Source: Paracoccaceae bacterium (GTDB taxonomy: Bacteria; Pseudomonadota; Alphaproteobacteria; Rhodobacterales; Rhodobacteraceae). Taken from it: 64,000 bases of DNA. A model generated the notes under the pieces. It did no database searches. It had not been told where the DNA came from and saw only the letters and a program-made list of their open reading frames with translations. How positions within the stretch are numbered: the first letter of the stretch is position 1; every line of letters starts with the position of its first letter. The stretch lies in the NCBI GenBank assembly GCA_023383015.1, contig JAHDXW010000017.1:31779-95778 (forward strand). Direction: 5' to 3'. The translations under genes were made by a program, and so were the position numbers. Positions 17,840-27,107 of the stretch are shown in pieces.

Positions 17840-18835
17840 TCAGCGCGACAGCGCCGCGAGCCACTCCGCCAGTGCCGGATCGCGCATCGCCGCCGCCGCG
17901 TCGGGGGCCAGGAACAGCGCCGCCCCGGCCGCCGGCGGGGCGCCGAAGCCCTCGGGCAGCCCGCCGTCGGGCATCACCGCGGGATACATCCAGTTGGTGG
18001 TGGGGATCACCGCCTGCGCCTCGGGCCCGACCAGATAGGCCAGGAAGGCCTGCGCCAGGTCGGGGTTCGGCGCCCGGGCCAGCCTTGCGGCCACCTCCAC
18101 CTGCATCAGATGGCCCTCGCGGAAGGGTGCGTAGGCCTTGCTGTCGTCGTCCTCGGCGATGCGGTGGTAGGCCGGCGAGGTGGTGTAGGACAGCACCATG
18201 TCCGCCTCGCCGTTCAGGAACAGCCCGTAGGCCTCCGACCAGCCCGGGGTCACCGTCACCACCCGCGGCGCCAGCCGCCGCCACATCTCGCCCGCGCCGT
18301 CGCCGTGCACGGACTTCACCCACAGCAGCAGGCCCAGCCCCGGGGTCGAGGACCGCGGGTCCTGGATGATGATCCGCAGCTGCGAATCGGCCAGCTCGGC
18401 AAAGCCCTGCGGCGGCGCGGGCAGCAGCGTGCGGTCGTGGACGAAGGCGAACAGCCCCCAGTCGTAGGGCAGGAACAGCGGGTCGTCCCAGGCCACCGGC
18501 AGGTCCAGCGCCGCCGTCACCCCGTGCGGGGCGAAAAGCCCGGTCGCCGCCGCCGCCGCGGTCAGGTTGGTGTCGAGCCCGATCACCACATCGGCCGGCG
18601 AGCGCTCGCCCTCGAGCCTCAGCCGCGCCAGCAGCGCCGCCCCGTCGCCCATGCCGAGCATGTTCACGCTGCAGCCGCAGCCGGCCTCGAACCCGGCCCT
18701 GATGGCCGGCCCGGGGCCCCATTCGGACACGAAGCTGTCATAGGCATAGACCGTCAGCACCGGGGTCTGGGCCTGCGCCATGCCGGCAAGCAGCAGTCCC
18801 GCGGCGATCGAGGCGACAGTCGGGGTCGGTCTCAT
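17840..18835 (-). CDS. thiB: Thiamine-binding periplasmic protein
   Basis: 331 aa. Signal peptide TVASIAAGLLLAGMAQAQ, then LTVYAYDSFVSEWGPGP, ADVVIGLDTNL, VAWDDPLFLPYDWGLFAFV, TNWMYPAVMPDG, all matching ThiB/TbpA-like binding proteins. ATG 18835 is chosen over ATG 18847 because GGAGG sits five bases upstream. First gene of thiBPQ, directly downstream of a TPP riboswitch. Confidence 0.94.
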   Translation of the reverse strand: MRPTPTVASIAAGLLLAGMAQAQTPVLTVYAYDSFVSEWGPGPAIRAGFEAGCGCSVNMLGMGDGAALLARLRLEGERSPADVVIGLDTNLTAAAAATGLFAPHGVTAALDLPVAWDDPLFLPYDWGLFAFVHDRTLLPAPPQGFAELADSQLRIIIQDPRSSTPGLGLLLWVKSVHGDGAGEMWRRLAPRVVTVTPGWSEAYGLFLNGEADMVLSYTTSPAYHRIAEDDDSKAYAPFREGHLMQVEVAARLARAPNPDLAQAFLAYLVGPEAQAVIPTTNWMYPAVMPDGGLPEGFGAPPAAGAALFLAPDAAAAMRDPALAEWLAALSR

Positions 18836-18885
18836 TGCGTCCTCCATGCGCGACGGGCGGGGTCAGGCTGGAGGCACTCCGGCAA

Positions 18886-18975
18886 CCTTCCCTCCGCCGG
18901 TCCTAACCGGGTCAGGTTCAACGGGTTTGCCGATGTGCGGCATCTCAGCCCCCGCCTGGACGGAAGCACCCCGAG
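18886..18975 (-). promoter_or_regulatory. TPP riboswitch (THI element)
   Basis: Read on the minus strand this carries the THI-box landmarks in order: TCGGGGTGC, GGGGGCTGAGAT, AACCCGTTGAACCTGA, then CCGGTTAGGACCGGCGGAGG and GA. The pyrimidine- and pyrophosphate-sensing core (CTGAGA and TTGAACCTGA) is intact. It ends about 50 bases before thiB ATG, leaving room for a switching helix that would hide the GGAGG at 18841-18845 or terminate transcription. It should repress thiBPQ when thiamine pyrophosphate is abundant. Confidence 0.95.
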
Positions 18976-19036
18976 GTGGAAACCAGCATAGCCGCGCCGC
19001 CGCACCGCGCAAGTGGCGACGTTGCCGCGCCCCCCC

Positions 19037-20656
19037 TCAGACGTCGAGCGCGCCCTGCCGGCCGGCCTCCTCCTCGCGCGCGGCGCGGCGGAAGGTGTCG
19101 CCGCGGCGCAGGGGCAGGGCGACGGCGCGGTCGCGCAGGCGCATCGCGTCCTCGACGGTGACGATCTGCAGCCGCGGCACGCCCCCCGCCACGCCCTCGG
19201 GCGCATGCTGGCCGGCCGCCGCGGCCTCGGTCCGCATGTCGCGCGTGGGGGGCGTCAGCGTCAGGAAGACGCCGATCGGCGCCCGTTCGCGCTCCATCAC
19301 CCCCTTGAGGTCGCGGATCATCGCGACGCCGACATTCTCGCCCGCCTTGACGCTGACCACCGCATGGTCGGTCCTGCCGAAGTAGAGCCGCCCGTCGAGG
19401 CCGCGGTCGGCGCCCTTCTTGCCGAGGTTGCCCGGCTGGGCGCCGACCAGCGACAGCGCCCATTTCTCGAACTCGTGATACTTGCCGCGGGCGGCAAGGT
19501 CGCGGGCGCCGGCAAGGTCTTGCGGGACGCCGTGGACGGTGAAGGCGACGGCCGGGAAGGCATCGCGCAGCCGCTTCTCGATCAGGCCGATGGCAAGGTG
19601 GGTCACGTCGATCCCGATCCAGCGCCGCCCGAGCTTCTCGGCCGCATGGACGGTGGTGCCGCAGCCGCAGAAGGGGTCGAGCACGAGGTCGCCGGGGTTG
19701 GACGAGGCAGAGATGATGCGTTCGAGCAGGGCGACGGGTTTCTGGGTGGGGTAGCCGAGGCGTTCGGGACTTGTGCCGCCGATTAGGCCAATGTCCGTCC
19801 AGACGTCCTGAACAGGGGGGCCTAGCCTTTCATCAAGGTAATTCTTTAGGCGCAAGCGACCATCGGCTTTGCTCGGATAATGGAGACCATTCGCTTCGTC
19901 GATTTCTCGCATGCGTTCGGAGGTGTACTTCCAGCCATTTGGCGGTGGCGCGTAAGTTATTCCGTTCTTGGCGGTAAATGGATAAGTCAAGTTTGGGCGA
20001 GGCGACGGACTCGAAAGGTTCTGTTCGGCCCAGCGACGCCCATCAGGGTCCGAGAATCGAAAGCGTTCCTCAACGTATGTTTGCGAATATGACCCGTGTT
20101 GCTTCGTGAAGGTGAACTTCGGCGTCTTTGAAAAAAAGAGTATTACGTCGTGGACTCGTCCAAAGGTTTTCGAGTCATTGTGAGAGCCGTATCTTTGCCA
20201 AACGATCTCATTTATGAACTGCTTCTTCCCAAACACCGCATCCAGCAGAATCTTCAGATAATGGCTCGCCGTCGGGTCGCAGTGCAGATAGAGGCTCCCG
20301 GTCGGCTTCAGCACCCGGTGCAGCTCGATCAGCCGCACCGCCATCATGGCGAGGTAGGCCATCATGTCGTTCTCGCCCAGAAAGCCGCGCATCGCCCGCA
20401 GCATCCCGGCCGCATCGGCGTTGGCCGAGCGCAGCACGTCGCCATAGGCAGCTTCCGCCGAATCGTTCCAGTGCCAGGTGTCGTCGAAGGCCTCGATCTG
20501 GGCCGCGCTGCTTTCGCCCGAGGGGGCGCGGAACAGCACGTTGTAGCTGGCGTTCGAGTTGAACGGCGGGTCGAGGTAGACGAGGTCCACGCTCGCCTCC
20601 GCGATGCTGTCGCGCAGCACCGCGAGGTTGTCGCCGTAGTAGAGGTGGTTCGCCAT
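19037..20656 (-). CDS. Site-specific adenine DNA methyltransferase fused to a C-terminal nuclease-like domain
   Basis: 539 aa. Beta-class N6-adenine methylase order: motif IV DPPFNSN (29-35) near the N-terminus, the target-recognition region (about 155-290), then motif [11 protein letters not shown] (326-335) for AdoMet. After about residue 395 comes [25 protein letters not shown] and VVSVKAGE, which fits a PD-(D/E)xK (Mrr-like) restriction endonuclease fold: candidate Glu398, Asp417/Asp421 and the SVK triplet 435-437. A single protein could thus modify and cut, or be a methylase with a relic nuclease. The recognition-region DNA (19786-20191) is far less GC-rich than its flanks. No separate restriction gene is adjacent. 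Confidence 0.85.
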   Translation of the reverse strand: MANHLYYGDNLAVLRDSIAEASVDLVYLDPPFNSNASYNVLFRAPSGESSAAQIEAFDDTWHWNDSAEAAYGDVLRSANADAAGMLRAMRGFLGENDMMAYLAMMAVRLIELHRVLKPTGSLYLHCDPTASHYLKILLDAVFGKKQFINEIVWQRYGSHNDSKTFGRVHDVILFFSKTPKFTFTKQHGSYSQTYVEERFRFSDPDGRRWAEQNLSSPSPRPNLTYPFTAKNGITYAPPPNGWKYTSERMREIDEANGLHYPSKADGRLRLKNYLDERLGPPVQDVWTDIGLIGGTSPERLGYPTQKPVALLERIISASSNPGDLVLDPFCGCGTTVHAAEKLGRRWIGIDVTHLAIGLIEKRLRDAFPAVAFTVHGVPQDLAGARDLAARGKYHEFEKWALSLVGAQPGNLGKKGADRGLDGRLYFGRTDHAVVSVKAGENVGVAMIRDLKGVMERERAPIGVFLTLTPPTRDMRTEAAAAGQHAPEGVAGGVPRLQIVTVEDAMRLRDRAVALPLRRGDTFRRAAREEEAGRQGALDV

Positions 20657-20930
20657 CGCCCCCCCGCTGTCGCACGACGAAGGTTAACCCGGGGTTGACG
20701 GCGCCGGCAACGGCAACGGGCGGCGGCGCGGGACGGGATGCGGGAGGGGGGTGCGGGAGAGGGCGCGGGACGGCATGCCGGACCGGTTGACAAACCCTTG
20801 ACGCCACCGCCCATGCCATTGGAATTGCAGGGCCTGCACCATGTCCCTTGCATGGGACTGGCGGCCGGGCCTTGAGCGGCGGCGCCGGAAGTGCGATGGG
20901 GGCCCCAGACCCAGCCAAGGCCCGCCCCCG

Positions 20931-22037
20931 ATGTCGCTCAACAGCTTCGGCCATCTCTTCCGCGTCACCACCTGGGGCGAGAGCCACGGTCCCGCGATCG
21001 GCGCGGTGGTCGACGGCTGCCCGCCCGGGGTGGCGCTGTCGGAGGCCGGCATCCAGCCCTGGCTGGACCGCCGCCGCCCCGGCCAGAACCGCTTCACCAC
21101 CCAGCGGCAGGAGCCCGACACGGTCGAGATCCTCTCGGGCACCTACGAGGGGCGCACCACCGGCACGCCGATCCAGCTGATGATCCGCAACCTCGACCAG
21201 CGGTCGAAGGATTACGCCGCCATCGCCGACCGCTTCCGCCCCGGCCACGCCGACCTGACCTACCATCTGAAGTACGGGCTGCGCGACCCCCGCGGCGGCG
21301 GCCGCTCCTCGGCCCGCGAGACGGCCGCGCGGGTGGCCGCCGGCGGGGTGGCGCGGGCGGTGCTGGCCGCGCTCGTCCCCGGCCTCGCGATCCGCGGCTG
21401 CATGGTGCAGATGGGGGCCGACGCGATCGACCGCGCCGCCTTCGATGCCGCCGAGATCGACCGCAACCCCTTCTGGTGCCCTGATTCCGCCGCCGCCCGG
21501 CGGTGGGGGGGCCGGCTTGACGCGATCCGCAAGGCCGGCGACTCCGTCGGCGCGGTGGTCGAGGTCGAGGCCACCGGCGTCCCCCCCGGCCTCGGCGCGC
21601 CCGTCTACGCCAAGCTCGACGCCGACCTCGCGCAGGCGATGATGTCGATCAACGCCGTGAAGGCGGTGGAGATCGGCGCCGGCATGGCCGCCGCGGCGCT
21701 GACCGGCTCGACCAACGCCGACGAGATGCGGATGGGTCCGGCGGGGCCGGAGTTCCTGTCCAACAACGCCGGCGGCATCCTCGGGGGCATCTCCACCGGC
21801 CAGCCGGTGGTGGTGCGCTTCGCGGTCAAGCCGACTTCCTCGATCCTCACCCCGCGGCAGGGGCTGACGGCGGCGGGCGAGGAGGTGCAGATCGCCACCC
21901 GCGGCCGCCACGACCCCTGCGTCGGCATCCGCGCCGTGCCGGTGGGCGAAGCAATGATGGCCTGCGTGCTGCTCGACCAGCTGCTGATGCACCGCGGCCA
22001 GACCGGCGGCGGCGTGCCCGGCAGGATCGGCGGCTGA
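20931..22037 (+). CDS. aroC: Chorismate synthase
   Basis: 368 aa, family length. Starts [20 protein letters not shown], one of the family signatures; further signatures are GKDY-region [32 protein letters not shown] and the C-terminal FAVKPTSSI and [15 protein letters not shown]. It makes chorismate from EPSP, the last shikimate-pathway step, using reduced FMN. No strong ribosome-binding site precedes ATG 20931, but the homology fixes the start. It is divergent from the methyltransferase gene and ends 7 bp from a convergent thioredoxin-like gene. Confidence 0.97.
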   Translation: MSLNSFGHLFRVTTWGESHGPAIGAVVDGCPPGVALSEAGIQPWLDRRRPGQNRFTTQRQEPDTVEILSGTYEGRTTGTPIQLMIRNLDQRSKDYAAIADRFRPGHADLTYHLKYGLRDPRGGGRSSARETAARVAAGGVARAVLAALVPGLAIRGCMVQMGADAIDRAAFDAAEIDRNPFWCPDSAAARRWGGRLDAIRKAGDSVGAVVEVEATGVPPGLGAPVYAKLDADLAQAMMSINAVKAVEIGAGMAAAALTGSTNADEMRMGPAGPEFLSNNAGGILGGISTGQPVVVRFAVKPTSSILTPRQGLTAAGEEVQIATRGRHDPCVGIRAVPVGEAMMACVLLDQLLMHRGQTGGGVPGRIGG

Positions 22038-22044
22038 GCGGAAC

Positions 22045-22461
22045 TCAGCCGGCGCCGGCCGCTGCCAGCGCGGTGTCGAGCAGGCCGCGGATCGCCCCGC
22101 GGTCGGTCACCGCCACCAGCCGGCCGAGCTCGCGCCCGCCCTTCAGCGCGACGAGGGTCGACCGGCCGGGAACCGCTAGCCCCCGGGCCAGCGCCGAGCC
22201 GGCATGGATGTCCCAGTCGACGTCGACGAAGGCGATCGCGGCGTCATAGGCGGGGTTCTCGGCCCGCAGGGCCGTGATGGCGCGGCCCTGCGCCCGGCAG
22301 GTGGTGCACCAGGTGGTGTAGAAGTCGACGAACACCGTCCGCCCCTCGCCCAGCAGACGCTCGACGAGGCCGGGGCTGTAGGGCGTGCCGCCCGCCGCCC
22401 GCGCCATCGGCGGGGCAAGGGTGACGGCGGCGGAAAGCAGCAGGAAATCGCGGCGCAGCAT
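22045..22461 (-). CDS. Thioredoxin-like periplasmic protein
   Basis: 138 aa. A signal-like N-terminus (RRDFLLLSAAVTLAPPMARA) is followed by a thioredoxin fold with FVDFYTTWCTTC (redox Cys52 and Cys55) and a likely cis-Pro region at LAVPGRSTLVAL. It resembles the C-terminal domain of DsbD made as a separate exported protein. It lies 19 bp downstream of the ccdA-like gene on the same strand, so the two probably form a periplasmic reductant relay. Confidence 0.87.
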   Translation of the reverse strand: MLRRDFLLLSAAVTLAPPMARAAGGTPYSPGLVERLLGEGRTVFVDFYTTWCTTCRAQGRAITALRAENPAYDAAIAFVDVDWDIHAGSALARGLAVPGRSTLVALKGGRELGRLVAVTDRGAIRGLLDTALAAAGAG

Positions 22462-22480
22462 CGGCAGGGCTCCCGTTGGA

Positions 22481-23194
22481 TCAGATGGAGACGGACAGGT
22501 CGATCAGCCAGCCCGGCATGCGGTCGAGCAGCCAGGCCTCGGCGAGGTGGTGGAGGCGGAAGGCGAGGGCGAGGCCGGTGGCAAGGAAGACGGCGCCGAG
22601 GATCGGCCGGGCCCGCAGCGCCAGCACCTGCATGGCGTGGCGGTGGCGGGCGAGGGCCGCCCGGGCGCCGAAGGCGAGCGCGAGCATCACCGTCGCCACC
22701 CCGAGCGCGAACGCGGCCAACACCGCGCCGGCGGCGGCCAGGCTGCCGCCGGCGGCGGCAAGACCGATCGCCCCGCCCAGCGTCGGGCCGACGCAGGGCG
22801 ACCAGACCGCCCCGAGCAGCGCGCCGCCGAGGAACTGGCCGGAAAGCCCGCCGCGGTCGACCCCCTCGAGGCGGGCATCGGCGCGTGCCGCGAACCCGCC
22901 CGTGGCGGCAGCGAAGCGGGCGGCGGCGGCGGGCAGGAGCAGGACGAGACCGAAGCCCGCCATCAGCACCGCCCCTGCCTGCGCCACCGTCCCGGCCGTC
23001 AGCCCCAGCGCGGGGCCGGCCGCGGCAACGGCAAGGCCGAGGGCGACGAAGGCCACTCCCATGCCGGCGGCAAGCGCCACCGGTCCCGCCCGGCCGGCCT
23101 CCAGCGCCGCGGCGAGCACGATCGGCAGGATCGGCAGGATGCAGGGGTTGAGGAGCGTCAGCAGCCCCGCCCCGTAGCCCAGAACCAACTCCAT
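22481..23194 (-). CDS. CcdA/DsbD-type transmembrane thiol reductase
   Basis: 237 aa, six transmembrane segments. The two redox cysteines of the family are visible: LLTLLNPCILPILPIV near residue 18 and AVWSPCVGPTLGGA near residue 133. These proteins carry electrons from cytoplasmic thioredoxin to periplasmic partners. Paired with the downstream thioredoxin-like protein, the presumptive acceptor. The target (cytochrome c maturation or another pathway) cannot be told from the window. Confidence 0.9.
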   Translation of the reverse strand: MELVLGYGAGLLTLLNPCILPILPIVLAAALEAGRAGPVALAAGMGVAFVALGLAVAAAGPALGLTAGTVAQAGAVLMAGFGLVLLLPAAAARFAAATGGFAARADARLEGVDRGGLSGQFLGGALLGAVWSPCVGPTLGGAIGLAAAGGSLAAAGAVLAAFALGVATVMLALAFGARAALARHRHAMQVLALRARPILGAVFLATGLALAFRLHHLAEAWLLDRMPGWLIDLSVSI

Positions 23195-23276
23195 CGCGCG
23201 CGCGCCCCCGCCCTGCCTGCAGCCGACCCTACGCCGGACGGGGCGGGCCCGTTTCGCGGCGCCGCCGCGCCGGCGG

Positions 23277-24164
23277 TCACGACCGCGCGAGCCGGCCGGC
23301 CGGGGCGGCGCGGGCGCGCTGGACGGCGAGGATGGCGGCCATGATGACGGCCACGCCGAGGACGTCGACCGGCCCCAGCGCCTCGTCGAGCACCACCGCG
23401 GCGACGGCGATGCCGAAGAAAGGGTTGAGGAAGTGGAAGGTCGCGGCCCGAACGGCGCCGATCCGCTGGACCAGCGCGAACCAGACCCAGGTGGCGAGCA
23501 GGCCGGGAACGAGGGTGGTGTAGAGGAAGGCGGCCACGAGCGAGGGGGTCCAGCGCACCGACAGGGGTTCGAACAGCACGGCGGCGAGGCCCGTGCAGGC
23601 CGCCCCCACGAGCATCTGCAGGCCGACGATCATCAGGAGGTTGCCGCCCGAGGAGGCGTTGCGGACCGCGAGGGTGGCCACCGTCAGGGCGACGGCGGCG
23701 CCGAAGCAGAGCGCGACGCCGGCCGGATCGACCCCGCCGCTGAGGCGCGCCCACATGATCAGGGTGACGCCGCCGAAGCCTGCCGCCAGCCCGGCGAGCG
23801 CCCGCCCCGGCAGGCGCTCGCCGAACACCGCCCAGCCGGCGAAGGCGACGAGCAGCGGCAGCGAGGAGGCGACGATCGCGGCGACCCCGGCCTCCACCGT
23901 CTGCATGGCGAGGAAGTTCATGCCGAGATAGAGGCCGTTCTGGCAGACCCCGAACAGAATCGTGGCCCGCCACTGCGGCCCGGTGAGGCGCCAGTCCTGG
24001 CCAACCGCCCGGGCGATGCCGACCCCGAGCAGCCCGGAGACGAGGAAGCGCAGCGCGAGGGAAGCGAGGGGCGAGGCGTCGGCGACGATGATCCGGGCCG
24101 AGGTGAAGGCCGAGGACCACATCAGGGCGAAGGCGATGCCCATCACGATCGCGCGGAAATCCAT
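23277..24164 (-). CDS. EamA/DMT-family transporter
   Basis: 295 aa with ten predicted membrane helices in two EamA repeats: FALMWSSAFTSARIIVADAS with LASLALRFLVSGLLGVGIA in the first, and FLYTTLVPGLLATWVWFAL with HFLNPFFGIAVAAVVLDEAL in the second. ATG 24164 is chosen (GCAGGGA just upstream and the hydrophobic segment begins immediately after). Drug/metabolite exporter of unknown substrate. It is divergent from the sigma-54 activator gene. Confidence 0.88.
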   Translation of the reverse strand: MDFRAIVMGIAFALMWSSAFTSARIIVADASPLASLALRFLVSGLLGVGIARAVGQDWRLTGPQWRATILFGVCQNGLYLGMNFLAMQTVEAGVAAIVASSLPLLVAFAGWAVFGERLPGRALAGLAAGFGGVTLIMWARLSGGVDPAGVALCFGAAVALTVATLAVRNASSGGNLLMIVGLQMLVGAACTGLAAVLFEPLSVRWTPSLVAAFLYTTLVPGLLATWVWFALVQRIGAVRAATFHFLNPFFGIAVAAVVLDEALGPVDVLGVAVIMAAILAVQRARAAPAGRLARS

Positions 24165-24461
24165 TCCCTGCCCCCCGGCCGCCGCCCGGGCCCCCTTAGC
24201 CCGATCAACCACGGGCTTCCAGTGGCTGCGCGACGGCGGGGCGTCCCATGCGCAAGGCAGATGCCGCCGGCAATGAAATCAGATCGATCGGATACGCCTT
24301 TCACGAATCGTCAACCCCTTCGGCGGCCGCGGGAGGGCCCCTGGCGACCGGGCGGGCAGCAAGGGCCGGCAGCCGGCGACGGCGACGGCGGGAGGGGGTT
24401 GGCGGCGGGGCGCCGGGCGGGGCAGACTGCATGCGGCCGCGCCCAGTGTCCGGAGGTTGCC
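24165..24461. other. Divergent intergenic region between the DMT exporter and the sigma-54 activator
   Basis: Contains a short less GC-rich patch (about 24273-24318) that could hold promoter elements for either gene. No clear -24/-12 pair, palindrome or reading frame was seen here, so how the activator gene itself is transcribed is not evident. Confidence 0.4.
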
Positions 24462-25544
24462 ATGAAGGCCAGAGCCGTCCCCGACGCGACTGCCGGCCGG
24501 CCCGCGCAGGCCGGCGGCGCGGGCGGGGGGCAGGAGGGCGCGCCCGGCGGGCTGATCGGGCGGCATGCCTCCATCGCCAACCTGCGCCGGCTGATCGAGC
24601 GGATCGGCCGCAGCCCGGCGCGGACGGTGATGATCTATGGCGAGACCGGCACCGGCAAGAGTTTCGTCAGCCGGATGCTGCATGATCTGTCGGGCCGCGC
24701 CGCGGGCCGGTTCGTCGACGTCAACTGCGCCGCCATCCCGCCGACGCTGATCGAATCGGAGCTGTTCGGCCACACCCGGGGGGCGTTCACCGGGGCCAGC
24801 GCCGACAAGATGGGCCTGGTCGAGGCCGCGCACCGCGGCACGCTGTTCCTGGACGAGATCTCGGAGCTCGACCTGACCGTGCAGGCCAAGCTTCTGACGC
24901 TGCTCGACAGCCTGCGCCTGCGGCGGGTGGGCGGGGTGGAGAACATCGCCGTCGACCTGCGGCTGGTGGCGGCGACCAACCGGATGCTGCTGACCGAGGT
25001 GGCGCAGCGCCGCTTCCGCGAGGACCTGTTCTACCGGCTGCAGCTGGTCTTCATCCACATCCCGCCGTTGCGCGACCGCGGCGATGACGTGCAGCTTCTG
25101 GCAGACCACTATCTCGCGGCCTTCGCGGCGAGCTACCGCACCGCGCCCAAGACGCTGGACCCCAGGGTGCGCGAGGTGTTCGCACGCTACCGCTGGCCGG
25201 GCAACGTGCGCGAACTCGCCCATCTGGTGGAGCGGTTCTACATCCTTTCGGACGCCCCGCGGGTGATGCCCGAGGACCTGCCGCAGCGGATGACCGATCC
25301 GGGCTTCTGGTCGGCGCTGGGGCTCGACCCTGACGGCAACCTGCCCGCCCTTGCGTCGGAGGGCGGGGAGGGGGGGCCGGCGGGGCTGGAGGATGCGACG
25401 CGGGCATTCCAGCGGCGCTTCATCGCGGCGGCACTGCGGGAGTGCGACGGCAACCTCGCCCGGGCGGCGGCGCGGCTGGGCGTGAGCCGACATGCGCTGC
25501 GCTACCGGCTGATGGCGCTGGGGATGGCGCGGCAGCCGGGCTGA
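24462..25544 (+). CDS. Stand-alone sigma-54-dependent enhancer-binding protein
   Basis: 360 aa. Only about 30 low-complexity residues precede the AAA+ domain: Walker A GETGTGKS (60-67), the sigma-54 contact loop GAFTGA (107-112), Walker B GTLFLDEI (126-133), and RRFREDLFYRL and RYRWPGNVREL further on. The C-terminus is a Fis-type helix-turn-helix (ECDGNLARAAARLGVSRHAL). There is no receiver, GAF, PAS or V4R domain, so it is PspF-like in layout and must be controlled by amount, by a partner or by a ligand on the AAA+ domain. GGAGG five bases upstream fixes ATG 24462. It is followed by tandem palindromes and a -24/-12 promoter driving the operon at 25728. Confidence 0.95.
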   Translation: MKARAVPDATAGRPAQAGGAGGGQEGAPGGLIGRHASIANLRRLIERIGRSPARTVMIYGETGTGKSFVSRMLHDLSGRAAGRFVDVNCAAIPPTLIESELFGHTRGAFTGASADKMGLVEAAHRGTLFLDEISELDLTVQAKLLTLLDSLRLRRVGGVENIAVDLRLVAATNRMLLTEVAQRRFREDLFYRLQLVFIHIPPLRDRGDDVQLLADHYLAAFAASYRTAPKTLDPRVREVFARYRWPGNVRELAHLVERFYILSDAPRVMPEDLPQRMTDPGFWSALGLDPDGNLPALASEGGEGGPAGLEDATRAFQRRFIAAALRECDGNLARAAARLGVSRHALRYRLMALGMARQPG

Positions 25545-25559
25545 GCGGGTCGCGGCGGC

Positions 25560-25596
25560 TGCGTGATGGACACGCATTGTGCGTGAAATTCACGCA
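25560..25596 (+). promoter_or_regulatory. Tandem enhancer-like palindromes (TGCGTG-N5-CACGCA twice)
   Basis: Site 1 (25560-25576) and site 2 (25580-25596) each read TGCGTG, five bases, CACGCA; the arms are perfect. Centres are 20 bp apart, about two helical turns, and lie roughly 75-100 bp upstream of the -24 box. This is the classical position and geometry of upstream activator sites for sigma-54 enhancer-binding proteins. They begin 16 bp after the activator gene stop. Confidence 0.8.
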
Positions 25597-25658
25597 GGCC
25601 GGGCAGGCGGCACCGGGCGGCCGGCAGAAAACCCCGTGCGGGACCGGGCGGGGATAGT

Positions 25659-25674
25659 TGGCACGGAAATTGCT
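25659..25674 (+). promoter_or_regulatory. Sigma-54 (-24/-12) promoter
   Basis: TGGCAC-GGAAA-TTGCT matches the consensus TGGCAC-N5-TTGCA/T at every conserved base: GG at 25660-25661 and GC at 25672-25673 with the required spacing. Transcription would start near 25685, about 43 bases before the GTG of the first operon gene. Confidence 0.9.
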
Positions 25675-25727
25675 TCGATACCGGTGCGGGGAACAGTGGG
25701 CCCCGCCGCAGCAACCTGGAGCATGCC

Positions 25728-27095
25728 GTGCCGACCACCAGAATCATCGTCCCCTCGGGGCACATGGGCACCATGCCCTTCCTTGAGGAGAGCTTTCGCG
25801 CCGGGGTGGAGCAGAAGCCCGACTTCATCATCGCCGACTCGGGAAGCTGCGACATCGGGCCCTATCCGCTGGGTGCCGACATCCCGCCCTCGGCCGAGGC
25901 GTTCCAGCGCCAGGACCTCGAGCACATGCTGCTGGCCGCCCGCCGCCTCGGCGTGCCAATGATCGTCGGCTCGGCCTCGGACACCGGGACCGACCGGGGA
26001 GTGGACCAGTATGTCCGCCTCGTGCGCGAGATCGCGGCCGAGCACGGGCTGGCACCGTTCAGGCTGGCGGCGCTGTATTCCGAGGTGCCGGTGGCGACCG
26101 TGCGCGCCGCGCTCGACGCGGGCCGGCGGATCGAGGGGCTGGGCGGGCGGCCCGACCTCGATGCGGCCACGCTGGAGCGGACCGACCGCATCGTGGCGGT
26201 GATGGGGGTGGAGCCGGTGCGCGCCGCGCTGCGAGCGGGGGCCGATGTCATCATCTGCGGACGCACCTGCGATGTCGCGATCTTCGCCGCCCCGCTGCTC
26301 GAGCGCGGCCACAGCCCGGCGGACGCCTATTTCGCCGGCAAGGCGCTGGAGTGCGCGTCGTTCTGCGCCGAGCCCTTCGCCAGCAAGGAGACCGTGCTGG
26401 GGCGGGTCGCCGATGACGGGGTGTACCTGACCGCGATGGCCGCGCACCAGCGCTGCACCCCGATCTCGGTGGCGGCGCACGCGATGTACGAGCGTGCCAA
26501 TCCCTACCGCGAGTACGTCCCCGGCGGCTACCTCGACATGACGCACTGCGCCTACGAGGAGGTGGACGCCAAGACGACCCGGGTGACCGGCCAGCGCTTT
26601 GTCGAGGACCCGGTGCTGCGGATCAAGCTGGAAGGGGCGGGCAAGGTGGGCGAGCGGCGGATCATGATCGTCGGCCTGCGCGACCCCTACACCATCGCCA
26701 ACCTCGGCGAGGTGCTGCGGCTTGCCAGGGCCCGCGTCGCCACCCTGTTCGGCCCGCCGGAGGACCGCTATGTGCTGCACTACCACCGCTACGGGATGGA
26801 CGGGGTGATGGGCGAGCTCGAGCCCGCGCCCTGCCTGGACCCGCAGGAGATGTGCATCATCGCCGATGTCATCGCGCAAGACGGCGACCTGGCCGACCAC
26901 ATCTGCCATATTGCCGGCAAGGCCATCCTTCAGGCGCGCCTGCCCGAGGTGAAGGGCACCGCCGGCACCGCCGCGATCTTCAGCGACGAGGTGATGCGGC
27001 CGCAGCCGGCCTATGAATGGACGATGAACCACCTGATCGACGTAGACCGGGGCGACGCCTTTTGTTCTACTCGGTTCGAGACCGTCGGCGGCTGA
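25728..27095 (+). CDS. AtuA-like (DUF1446) protein, first copy
   Basis: 455 aa. Blocks seen include VPSGHMGTMPFLEESF, IIADSGSCDIGPYPLGAD, PMIVGSASDTGTDRGVDQ, ADVIICGRTCDVAIFAAPL, GKALECASFCAEPFASKETV, and EVKGTAGTAAIFSDEVM. This is the family named after AtuA of the Pseudomonas acyclic terpene (citronellol/geraniol) pathway, whose biochemical activity is not firmly established, so no reaction is assigned. GTG 25728 is the first codon in frame after the promoter, with TGGAG upstream. It is followed after 12 bp by a DUF4387 gene. A paralogue closes the operon at 35336, sharing the GSASDTGTDRGVDQ block. Confidence 0.88.
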   Translation: MPTTRIIVPSGHMGTMPFLEESFRAGVEQKPDFIIADSGSCDIGPYPLGADIPPSAEAFQRQDLEHMLLAARRLGVPMIVGSASDTGTDRGVDQYVRLVREIAAEHGLAPFRLAALYSEVPVATVRAALDAGRRIEGLGGRPDLDAATLERTDRIVAVMGVEPVRAALRAGADVIICGRTCDVAIFAAPLLERGHSPADAYFAGKALECASFCAEPFASKETVLGRVADDGVYLTAMAAHQRCTPISVAAHAMYERANPYREYVPGGYLDMTHCAYEEVDAKTTRVTGQRFVEDPVLRIKLEGAGKVGERRIMIVGLRDPYTIANLGEVLRLARARVATLFGPPEDRYVLHYHRYGMDGVMGELEPAPCLDPQEMCIIADVIAQDGDLADHICHIAGKAILQARLPEVKGTAGTAAIFSDEVMRPQPAYEWTMNHLIDVDRGDAFCSTRFETVGG

Positions 27096-27107
27096 GGGAG
27101 GACTGGC

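Noticed and set aside
15686..18991. A plus-strand open frame of about 1,100 codons over the thiamine genes
   Set aside because: It is antisense to thiQPB, dominated by Arg/Pro/Gly/Gln, and has no domain. GC-rich third positions keep opposite frames open.
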